Shown piece by piece: positions 1 to 5,230 of a stretch of 5,230 bases of DNA. The notes beneath the pieces are model-generated. The model was not told the DNA's origin, made no database searches, and was given only the letters and a program-made list of their open reading frames with translations. The stretch is from contig CANEKB010000073.1 of assembly GCA_947427985.1 (NCBI GenBank), positions 1 through 5,230 on the forward strand, read 5' to 3'. The stretch is from an uncultured Candidatus Saccharibacteria bacterium (lineage in GTDB: Bacteria; Patescibacteriota; Saccharimonadia; Saccharimonadales; Saccharimonadaceae). Numbering within the stretch: position 1 is the first letter of the stretch; each line of letters starts with the position of its first letter. The position numbers and the translations under genes are program-made.

Positions 1-2
1 GT

Positions 3-746
3 GGCTTAGTTAATGGTATATATTTTCCTTGGGATCAGGACGATTATATTGCTCCAAAAATGGCTGCGATTGAGGGCGTCGATTACTATCATTTGACCGA
101 CTTTGTTCTTGAAGGTGGTTCGGTACATTCTGATGGTGAAGGTACTATCCTTACCACCGAAGAGACTTTGCTCGATCCAGGACGTAATCCAAACATGACT
201 AAAGAGGAAATCGAAGAGATGCTTAAGGAGTATCTCGGTGCCGAAAAAGTACTTTGGATTCCGAAGGGAATTTATATGGACGAAGATACCAACGGTCATG
301 TTGATAATATTTGCCAGTTTGTTGCTCCTGGTAAAGTTGCGCTCGCCTGGGAAGATAACCAAGACGATCCACAATATGAACGCTCGAAAGCTGCGCTTGA
401 TTATCTTGAGAGTGTTACTGATGCTAAAGGCCGCAAGCTCGAAATTGTGAAAATCCATGTTCCTAATCCTGTCCTGATTACTAAGGAAGAGTCGGAGGGT
501 GTTGATGTTGTTGAAGGAACTTTCCCGCGTAACGAGGGCGACCGTATTCCTGCCAGCTATCTAAATTATTATAACTGCAACGGAGCCATCATCTTACCGA
601 CCTTTGATGACCCACATGATCAGGAGGCTATTGATACCCTACAAGAACTATTTCCAGACCGCGTGATCGAACCGATTTATGCCCGCGAAATCTTACTTGG
701 TGGCGGCAATATCCACTGTATTACACAACAGGTGCCAAGGCCATAA
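3..746 (+). CDS. aguA: Agmatine deiminase (agmatine iminohydrolase), 5'-truncated by window edge
   Basis: The enzyme hydrolyses agmatine to N-carbamoylputrescine and ammonia in the cytoplasm (guanidino-group-modifying, pentein-fold family). The frame is open from base 3, the window edge, so the true start lies outside and the ATG at 60 is internal. The visible 247 residues match the family end to end: GLVNGIYFPW, the catalytic-Glu motif FVLEGGS (Glu37 of the fragment), NGHVDNI (His99, Asp101) and the terminal GGGNIHCITQQ with nucleophile Cys239 (codon 717-719). Against the roughly 365-residue family length about 118-120 N-terminal residues are missing, including the first substrate-binding Asp. 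Visible catalytic residues are intact, so the gene looks functional. It ends 2 nt before gpmI, so co-transcription is likely. No partner gene (N-carbamoylputrescine amidase or putrescine carbamoyltransferase) is visible, so the downstream fate of the product cannot be judged. Family identity is very secure. Confidence 0.96.
   Translation, partial: GLVNGIYFPWDQDDYIAPKMAAIEGVDYYHLTDFVLEGGSVHSDGEGTILTTEETLLDPGRNPNMTKEEIEEMLKEYLGAEKVLWIPKGIYMDEDTNGHVDNICQFVAPGKVALAWEDNQDDPQYERSKAALDYLESVTDAKGRKLEIVKIHVPNPVLITKEESEGVDVVEGTFPRNEGDRIPASYLNYYNCNGAIILPTFDDPHDQEAIDTLQELFPDRVIEPIYAREILLGGGNIHCITQQVPRP
737..740 (+). promoter_or_regulatory. Short Shine-Dalgarno for gpmI within the end of aguA
   Basis: AAGG lies 8 nt upstream of the gpmI ATG at 749, inside the last codons of aguA. 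It is a weak but well-spaced ribosome-binding site. Together with the 2-nt gap it supports translational coupling between the two genes and supports the ATG at 749 as the start. Confidence 0.5.
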
Positions 747-748
747 CT

Positions 749-2551
749 ATGAAAAAATTGCATTATGATGGACCAGTTGTTCTGGTAGTATTGGACGGTG
801 TTGGACTTTCTCCGCATCGTAGTGGCAATGCTGTACGTCAAGCCCATACAGAGTTCCTTGATCAGGCTATGGCAAAGTATCTCAATATACCACTCGCCGC
901 TTCTGGCGAGGCGGTTGGAATTATGCCGGGACAGATGGGAAATTCGGAAGTCGGACATAATGCGCTCGGTGCTGGTCAAATTATTAAGCAGGGAATTGCC
1001 GGGATTGAGGCTGCCTTTAAAACTGGTGATATTTGGCAAAGCAAGGCTTGGCTTGGTGCGATGAAATGGGTTAATGAGCACAAAGGCGCTACTCTGCATT
1101 TCGGTGGAATTTTTTCGGATGGCGGCGTACATAGCGATATTAGCCACCTTGAACAGATGATTAAACGAGCTTACGACGAGGGTGTGCGCCGGATTCGTAT
1201 TCACTGCTCGTTCGACGGACGTGACGTTGCTCCTCAGTCAGAACCGAAGTATATTGAGAGGATCGAAAAATTTTGTTCTCAGTTCAAGGACGCTGATTTC
1301 CGCATTGCGTCGGGAGCTGGCCGTATGGTGGCTGTCTGCGACCGTTACGAAAACGATTGGGGCATGGTGAAACAGGGCTGGGATATGATGGTACACGGTA
1401 AGGCTCCCCGCGAGTTTACGTCAGCTAGCGAGGCGATCCGCACCTTTCGTCGGGAAAACCCCAATATACAGGATCAATATCTGCCAGCGTTCGTCGTGAT
1501 CGAAAACGTTGCGGCACGGTCAGCGCTCGCTTCGCGGGCAATAAAAGCACGTAAATCCGATGCTGACTCTCGCCGTGGGGCTGAACCAATCGGGAAAGTT
1601 CGCGATGGTGATGCTTTCATCTACTATGATTTTCGTGCCGACCGTGCTGTTGAAATCGCCACGGCTTTTACGCAGCTAGACTTCGATAAATTTGACCGCT
1701 CTGCTACAGATACGAAAATTGCTAATAAAGCCCATCTCGCTAAAGCCAAAGTTGCTGGTGACAGGCTAAGTCTTAACGCTAAAGCAGGTGTCAAATTTGC
1801 TAAGGAAAATAACGTAACAAAAAGTCAAACCATCACAAAAATGGAACGTAAGGGACTTCCGGACATATATTTTGCCGGCCTGACAGAATACGATTCTGAT
1901 CGCCATATTCCCGCCAATGTGCTTGTTCCACCAGTCAAGATTTCTCAGCCGCTAAATACTTTTCTTGGACGTAATAAAGTGTCTCAGCTCGCGATTTCCG
2001 AAACGGTAAAATTTGGCCATATAACTTACTATTTTAACGGTAATAGCTATAAGAAAGCTCCGCGTGAAGGGCAAATCGAAATCGTGTCAGATACGCAGCC
2101 GTTCAACACTCGTCCATGGATGAAATCTGCTGAGATTACTGATACTGCGCTTGAAGCTATGGGGCGGTTCCAGTTTGTACGTCTGAATTATCCTGGTGGT
2201 GATATGGTAGGGCATTTTGCTGAACTCGAGCCCACTATTACAGCTATGGAGGCGATCGATATCCAGCTGTCTCGTCTAGCTAAAAAAGTTGATGAGCTTG
2301 GTGGTATGATGATTATTACGGCTGACCACGGCAATGCTGAAGAGCTCATAGATAAAAACGGCATTCCGAAAACCGCTCATACCACAAACCCGGTCCCATG
2401 TATTTTTTACGATAATACAAAAAACGCTAAGCTCTATCGTTCCGCTGAGCTAAAGGACGCTGGCCTCACTAACGTTGCCGCAACGATTGCCCTTTTGCTG
2501 GGTTTGCCAGATTATCCCGCCACTTGGCGTCCGCCACTAATTAAGCTATAA
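749..2551 (+). CDS. gpmI: 2,3-bisphosphoglycerate-independent phosphoglycerate mutase (iPGM), plant-type clade, with two insertions
   Basis: It interconverts 3- and 2-phosphoglycerate in lower glycolysis using two Mn ions and a phosphoserine intermediate; EC 5.4.2.12, cytoplasmic. Visible residues: Asp16 in LDGVG, nucleophile Ser66 in MGNSEVGH, His128 in GGVHSD, Arg158-Asp159 in FDGRD, Arg192 and Arg199, Arg296/Arg299 in FRADR, Lys421 in ETVKFGH, Asp485/His489 in GGDMVGH, Asp526-His527 in TADHGNAE and His544 in AHTTNPVP. The full metal and substrate set is present, so activity is expected. Phrases such as DRYENDW, DFDKFDR, SETVKFGH and LTNVAAT are those of the plant/trypanosomatid-like clade rather than the ordinary Bacillus type. 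At 600 residues it is longer than both the usual ~510 and plant ~560, mainly from extra residues near 254-278 and 318-368. The start is supported by the LDG motif lying at the expected distance and by the AAGG site. It follows aguA by 2 nt. Confidence 0.96.
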   Translation: MKKLHYDGPVVLVVLDGVGLSPHRSGNAVRQAHTEFLDQAMAKYLNIPLAASGEAVGIMPGQMGNSEVGHNALGAGQIIKQGIAGIEAAFKTGDIWQSKAWLGAMKWVNEHKGATLHFGGIFSDGGVHSDISHLEQMIKRAYDEGVRRIRIHCSFDGRDVAPQSEPKYIERIEKFCSQFKDADFRIASGAGRMVAVCDRYENDWGMVKQGWDMMVHGKAPREFTSASEAIRTFRRENPNIQDQYLPAFVVIENVAARSALASRAIKARKSDADSRRGAEPIGKVRDGDAFIYYDFRADRAVEIATAFTQLDFDKFDRSATDTKIANKAHLAKAKVAGDRLSLNAKAGVKFAKENNVTKSQTITKMERKGLPDIYFAGLTEYDSDRHIPANVLVPPVKISQPLNTFLGRNKVSQLAISETVKFGHITYYFNGNSYKKAPREGQIEIVSDTQPFNTRPWMKSAEITDTALEAMGRFQFVRLNYPGGDMVGHFAELEPTITAMEAIDIQLSRLAKKVDELGGMMIITADHGNAEELIDKNGIPKTAHTTNPVPCIFYDNTKNAKLYRSAELKDAGLTNVAATIALLLGLPDYPATWRPPLIKL

Positions 2552-2552
2552 T
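2524..2552 (+). promoter_or_regulatory. Sigma-70-type promoter for the PRC-barrel gene, inside the 3' end of gpmI
   Basis: TTGGCG at 2524-2529 (4 of 6 to the -35 consensus) is separated by exactly 17 nt from a perfect TATAAT at 2547-2552, which overlaps the gpmI TAA stop. A second overlapping TATAAT begins at 2552. A start about 7 nt downstream of the first -10 falls at about 2559, the A of the ATG, so the message would be leaderless. This is read from sequence only; no transcript evidence is available. Confidence 0.6.
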
Positions 2553-2558
2553 ATAATT

Positions 2559-3167
2559 ATGTTAATCAATGGTTCGCATCTTCTCGGCTTCCCAATTCTT
2601 AGTCTGCATGTAGGGGGAGAGGTTGCTCGCGTGATTGAGCCGATTATTGATCCTGACAACCTGAAAGTTATTGCTTTTCGGGTCGAAGGTGCGCTCGTTG
2701 GACGTGATGGTGTTGGTGATATCCTACCAGTTGACGGTATCCGTGAAGTTTCTTCGCTTGGGTTCATTATTGATTCGATTGACGAACTTGTCGATGGTGA
2801 AGAAGTTGTTCGGATTAAGAAAGTCTTGGATCTGAACTTCTCGCTAACTGGGCTCAAGGTTGTAACGAAGAAGCATGAAAAACTCGGCAAGGTTTCGGAA
2901 TTTGTTGTTATCGCGGAAGATTGGCAAATTTATCAGCTAATTGTTCAGCGCCCACTGATGAAGTCTTTTCTTGATCCTGAGCTGACCATCCCGCGTAGCC
3001 GAATCCTAGAAGTGAATGATTATGAAGTAATTATTAAGAGTGAAAAAGAAGCCGCTAAAACTAAAACTACCACCGACGCTTCAGCTGATTTTATCCCGAA
3101 CTTCGTTAATCCTTTTCGCGAACCCGACTTTGCTCCAGATAGTCGCATTGTGCGTAGCGACGGTTAG
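2559..3167 (+). CDS. Tandem PRC-barrel domain protein
   Basis: A 202-residue protein with two PRC-barrel-like beta domains. The first spans about residues 1-82, beginning HLLGFPILSL and followed by the characteristic turn IIDPDNLKVIAF. The second spans about 90-162, with LTGLKVVTKK, KLGKVSEFVV, IYQLIVQRP and IPRSRILEV. A hydrophilic tail from about 163 to 202 is rich in Lys, Thr, Asp and Pro and is probably disordered. No signal peptide or membrane segment is seen. PRC barrels occur in RimM-type RNA-processing factors, photosynthetic reaction-centre H subunits and stand-alone adaptor proteins; nothing here fixes the role or ligand. The ATG at 2559 is needed to keep the first strand of barrel 1. 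It has no Shine-Dalgarno, matching the leaderless promoter directly upstream. It lies 7 nt after gpmI and converges on recX with 26 bp between stops. The domain call is fairly sure; the function is unknown. Confidence 0.85.
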   Translation: MLINGSHLLGFPILSLHVGGEVARVIEPIIDPDNLKVIAFRVEGALVGRDGVGDILPVDGIREVSSLGFIIDSIDELVDGEEVVRIKKVLDLNFSLTGLKVVTKKHEKLGKVSEFVVIAEDWQIYQLIVQRPLMKSFLDPELTIPRSRILEVNDYEVIIKSEKEAAKTKTTTDASADFIPNFVNPFREPDFAPDSRIVRSDG

Positions 3168-3193
3168 CTATGCCATAGAGCATTCGTAGAAGC
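3168..3193. other. 26-bp convergent intergenic gap without evident terminator
   Basis: This is the whole space between the PRC gene stop and the recX stop. It contains the small inverted repeat CTATG-C-CATAG (3168-3178), whose one-base loop is too tight for a normal hairpin. There is no GC-rich stem followed by a T tract on either strand. Transcripts from both sides probably overlap here. Confidence 0.5.
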
Positions 3194-4093
3194 TTACGAC
3201 TCTCCCTCACTTTCAGCCTTGTAACGTTCGACCGCGGTTTTAGCAGTTTGCAAATCAAATCCTTGCCTTGAGAGGTACCCCACCAATTGGAAGTCATTGT
3301 ACTTTTTGCGTTTTTTTGCGATCATCTTCATGATTTCTTCATTTTCGTCTCTTGGCACTACATTCATCGCGATATGTATTTTTTCGTCGTCTACCCCTTT
3401 ACGTTTTAACTCCATCCGTAGTCGTTTATGGCTTATGCCTTTACGCACGTGGCGGTTTTCAACATAGAATTTTGCAAATTTCAAGTCGTCTAAGTAGCCC
3501 TTTTCTATTAATCGTTCAAGTACTTGCGCTGCAATCTCGTCTTGAATTTCTGGTAGCGGACGTTTTTCCTCACGCGCACGCTGACGGTTCAGCATTTGCC
3601 GCTTGAACTTGCGCCGTTTTAAATAATCGCGTGTTTCGCGTACTGAATGCGGTCGAGTTAAAACCCACTCCAACGTCCGCTGATAAAGTTTTCCGAATTC
3701 TGAAGCGCATTGCAGACTTTTTAATCGCTCCTTGTCGACTTTCTGATTGACTTTAACATCTAAGTCGATAACCTGTGCTACGTCGAGCGAAAAGGCAAAA
3801 TGTCCATCTAAAAATACATTAACGCGGTTTTGGTCGCGAACGCCCGGCGTGAGGCGGGTTATTGTCCAAGTTTCCGCTTCCGCAAAATAGTCTTCCCATT
3901 CGTCACTACCCCCCGGCCCGCCGGCTTTACCGACGGGCCCACTGACGTCGCTCGCCGACCCGTAAATCATCTCGGCTTCGCGCCGACGTATTTCCATATC
4001 TGGGTCTTCATCGTCTTCGTCAAGCCTATCGTTCTGTAAGCCGGCCAGCCCACCTCCTACGATATCATCCTCGAACGACTCGATTTTGAGCAT
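3194..4093 (-). CDS. recX: RecX, RecA filament regulator, with long N-terminal extension
   Basis: RecX binds RecA and, in studied species, inhibits or destabilises its filaments; cytoplasmic. The core starts near residue 76 (WTITRLTPG, then RVNVFLDGHFAFSLD) and contains the three helical RecX repeats: RPHSVRETRDYLKRR (about 147-161), VLERLIEKGYLDDLKFAKFY (191-210) followed by RKGISHKRLRMELKRKGV, and YNDFQLVGYLSRQGFD (265-280). A basic spacer at about 162-188 lengthens the link between repeats 1 and 2. Residues 1-75 are extra: acidic (DEDDEDPD at 26-32) then Gly/Pro-rich (51-62), with DNA far more GC-rich than the rest. The ATG at 4093 is 4 nt after the recA stop; no good Shine-Dalgarno is seen, so coupling to recA translation is likely. 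ATGs at codons 33 and 42 are alternative starts, but none occurs between the GC-rich stretch and the core. At 299 residues it is longer than most RecX proteins (about 150-270). Confidence 0.93.
   Translation of the reverse strand: MLKIESFEDDIVGGGLAGLQNDRLDEDDEDPDMEIRRREAEMIYGSASDVSGPVGKAGGPGGSDEWEDYFAEAETWTITRLTPGVRDQNRVNVFLDGHFAFSLDVAQVIDLDVKVNQKVDKERLKSLQCASEFGKLYQRTLEWVLTRPHSVRETRDYLKRRKFKRQMLNRQRAREEKRPLPEIQDEIAAQVLERLIEKGYLDDLKFAKFYVENRHVRKGISHKRLRMELKRKGVDDEKIHIAMNVVPRDENEEIMKMIAKKRKKYNDFQLVGYLSRQGFDLQTAKTAVERYKAESEGES
3915..3986 (-). repeat. Cluster of three GC-rich inverted repeats inside recX
   Basis: Read on the recX mRNA strand there are three potential hairpins, each with a 5-nt loop: TCGGC/GCCGA at 3986-3972, GTCG/CGAC at 3959-3947 and the 10-bp stem GGCCCGTCGG/CCGGCGGGCC around TAAAG at 3939-3915. 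The last has one mismatch (C/A) on the + strand that becomes a G-U pair in recX RNA. No T tract follows, so this is not a standard terminator. It is translated as recX residues about 36-60. Confidence 0.6.
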
Positions 4094-4097
4094 TGCT

Positions 4098-5171
4098 CTA
4101 AGCTTCTAGCCCTTCATTTTCGTCTGGAGCCATAGCCGGTTCTTCATCTTCGTCTAATCCAGACGCTGTGCGTACTTGCTGGTCAATCTCGTTAAGCAAG
4201 GCCGGGTCCGACTTCAGCAAGGCCTTTGCCGCCTCACGACCCTGTGCAATGGTTTCGCCCTTATACTTTAAAAATGCCCCAGCCTTATCAATAATACCCT
4301 TCGCAATCGCTAGATCAAGCACGTCGCCGGTCTTACTGATTCCCTCATTATACATAATATCAAATTCAGCCGTACGGAACGGTGCCGCAATCTTATTCTT
4401 TACGATTTTTACTTTCGTACGATTGCCAGCAATGTTATCGCCCTCTTTGATTTGTCCAATTCGACGGATATCCATACGCACTGAAGCATAGAATTTCAGG
4501 GCATTACCGCCGGTCGTGGTCTCCGGGTTGCCAAACATTACACCAATCTTCATGCGGATTTGGTTGATGAAAATTACCGTTGCCTTCGACTTCGAAATAA
4601 TGCCAGTTAGTTTGCGCATTGCTTGCGACATAAGGCGTGCCTGTAACCCCATTTGCGCATCACCCATATCTCCATCGATTTCTGCCTGCGGTACAAGTGC
4701 TGCCACTGAGTCGACCACAATCAAGTCTACCGCACCGCTTCGCACTAGAGTTTCACAAATTTCAAGAGCTTGCTCGCCATTGTCTGGCTGCGAGATAAAT
4801 AGATTGTCCGTATCGACACCAATTTTTTTGGCGTAGGATGGGTCAAGCGCATGTTCAGCATCAATAAATGCCGCTTGTCCGCCCTGCTTCTGAATTTCCG
4901 CGATTGCATGTAATGCCAGAGTGGTTTTGCCGGATGATTCTGGACCATAAATCTCGATAATACGTCCTTTAGGGTAGCCACCGCCTAATGCTAAGTCTAG
5001 TGATAAAGACCCCGAAGGTAACAACTCCACATCAATTTTTTGCGATTCGCCGAGTTTCATGATTGAACCAGTCCCAAACTGTTTCGTAATCTGTTGAATT
5101 GCTAAGTCTAGCGCCTGTTTTTTGCCAGAATCTTCCGTTGCTGTCTCTGGTTTAGTAGCTTTTTTAGTCAT
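4098..5171 (-). CDS. recA: RecA recombinase
   Basis: ATP-dependent DNA strand-exchange protein that coats ssDNA for homologous recombination and, where an SOS system exists, promotes repressor self-cleavage. The 357 residues run full length. Walker A GPESSGKT is at 76-83, catalytic Glu106 in DAEHALD, Walker B LIVVDSVAAL at about 150-159, loop L1 IDGDMGDA at 165-172, and loop L2 with Gln204 in FINQIRMKIG followed by FGNPETTTGG. Numbering is offset by 10 from E. coli because of a Lys/Thr-rich N-terminus. The C-terminal domain ends in an acidic tail (about 340-357: DEDEEP, PDENEG), as in other bacteria, where the tail tempers activity. No intein or break is seen. The ATG at 5171 is fixed by a strong Shine-Dalgarno and by the family N-terminal helix. 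It heads an operon with recX, whose ATG lies 4 nt after the recA TAG. Confidence 0.99.
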   Translation of the reverse strand: MTKKATKPETATEDSGKKQALDLAIQQITKQFGTGSIMKLGESQKIDVELLPSGSLSLDLALGGGYPKGRIIEIYGPESSGKTTLALHAIAEIQKQGGQAAFIDAEHALDPSYAKKIGVDTDNLFISQPDNGEQALEICETLVRSGAVDLIVVDSVAALVPQAEIDGDMGDAQMGLQARLMSQAMRKLTGIISKSKATVIFINQIRMKIGVMFGNPETTTGGNALKFYASVRMDIRRIGQIKEGDNIAGNRTKVKIVKNKIAAPFRTAEFDIMYNEGISKTGDVLDLAIAKGIIDKAGAFLKYKGETIAQGREAAKALLKSDPALLNEIDQQVRTASGLDEDEEPAMAPDENEGLEA

Positions 5172-5175
5172 ATTA

Positions 5176-5184
5176 CCTTCCTTT
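5176..5184 (-). promoter_or_regulatory. Strong Shine-Dalgarno of recA
   Basis: On the minus strand AAAGGAAGG ends 4 nt before the recA ATG. It is the strongest ribosome-binding site attached to a start in the window and decides the recA start at 5171. It contrasts with the weak or absent sites of recX and the PRC gene. Confidence 0.8.
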
Positions 5185-5193
5185 ATTAAGTAT

Positions 5194-5202
5194 ATTATAA
5201 CA
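5194..5202 (-). promoter_or_regulatory. Extended -10 promoter of recA-recX
   Basis: On the minus strand TGTTATAAT gives a perfect TATAAT (5199-5194) with an upstream TG, the extended -10 form. No TTGACA-like -35 is found at 15-19 nt spacing, which such promoters can tolerate. Predicted transcription start is near 5187, giving a leader of about 16 nt that holds just the Shine-Dalgarno. An 8-bp palindrome CTCTAGAG (5204-5211) lies directly upstream. Confidence 0.6.
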
Positions 5203-5230
5203 CCTCTAGAGCTGCTTTTGCCTATATTCT

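Noticed and set aside
6..458. 150-codon minus-strand open frame opposite aguA
   Set aside because: It lies fully antisense to a strongly conserved agmatine deiminase sequence; its own protein has no recognisable motif.
677..1204. 175-codon minus-strand open frame across the aguA-gpmI junction
   Set aside because: It spans two well-supported + strand genes in antisense, without any domain or start signal.
1500..1860. Frameshift, intein or mobile insertion in gpmI
   Set aside because: The frame is continuous, catalytic motifs continue on both sides, and the extra parts are far too short for an intein and lack splice-junction motifs or terminal repeats.
2613..2633. Internal start for the PRC protein: GGGGGAGAGG followed 8 nt later by in-frame GTG at 2631
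   Set aside because: It would delete the first strand of barrel 1, which is well formed from the ATG at 2559. It was worth weighing because the ATG has no Shine-Dalgarno.
2546..2890. 114-codon minus-strand frame opposite the PRC gene
   Set aside because: The Ser/Thr/Pro-rich product is typical of antisense translation; the + strand PRC domains are clear.
3142..3161. GTCGC/GCGAC inverted repeat as a terminator for the PRC gene or recX
   Set aside because: Only a 5-bp stem with a 10-nt loop, within the PRC coding sequence, with no T tract on either strand.
4052..4057. GGAGGT on the minus strand as a ribosome-binding site for a shorter RecX
   Set aside because: No in-frame ATG, GTG or TTG follows at a usable distance; the motif is simply Gly codons 13-15.
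4168..4836. Two + strand open frames opposite recA
   Set aside because: Both are antisense to highly conserved recA and have no recognisable features.
3..5171. Recoded UGA (glycine), as in Gracilibacteria and Absconditabacteria
   Set aside because: All genes read fully without in-frame TGA and end in TAA or TAG at family-appropriate positions, so the standard code is enough.

Overview
This 5.2 kb window looks like the compact chromosome of a bacterium, most likely a Candidate Phyla Radiation / Patescibacteria lineage, with Saccharibacteria (TM7) my first guess. The reasons are tight gene packing, a recA-recX pair facing a small PRC-barrel gene, short or absent leaders, moderate GC and a plant-type cofactor-independent phosphoglycerate mutase. 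This placement is inference from gene style, not from a marker comparison. All five genes read cleanly in the standard code. They stop with TAA or TAG, and no in-frame TGA is seen.

Layout: (1) + strand, 3-746: the C-terminal two thirds of an agmatine deiminase (aguA), cut by the left edge. (2) + strand, 749-2551: gpmI, encoding an iPGM of the plant/trypanosomatid-like clade with all catalytic residues and two in-frame insertions. (3) + strand, 2559-3167: a protein with two PRC-barrel domains. Its own -35/-10 promoter lies inside the end of gpmI and is placed so that the transcript would be leaderless. (4) - strand, 5171-4098: recA, preceded by an extended -10 promoter and a strong Shine-Dalgarno. 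(5) - strand, 4093-3194: recX, 4 nt after recA, with an unusual 75-residue acidic and glycine-rich N-terminal extension whose DNA holds a cluster of GC-rich inverted repeats. The PRC and recX genes converge with 26 bp between their stop codons and no evident terminator.

Functionally, the right half is a classic recombinase-plus-regulator operon. RecA forms filaments on ssDNA and RecX modulates them. The left half pairs a guanidine-hydrolysing enzyme with a lower-glycolysis enzyme, two nucleotides apart, which suggests co-transcription. The pairing may reflect energy or nitrogen economy in a reduced genome, but that is inference. I see no mobile element, CRISPR array, rRNA or tRNA, and no wholly new multi-gene system. 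The most unusual signals are the structured recX 5' coding region, the leaderless PRC promoter and the gpmI insertions.
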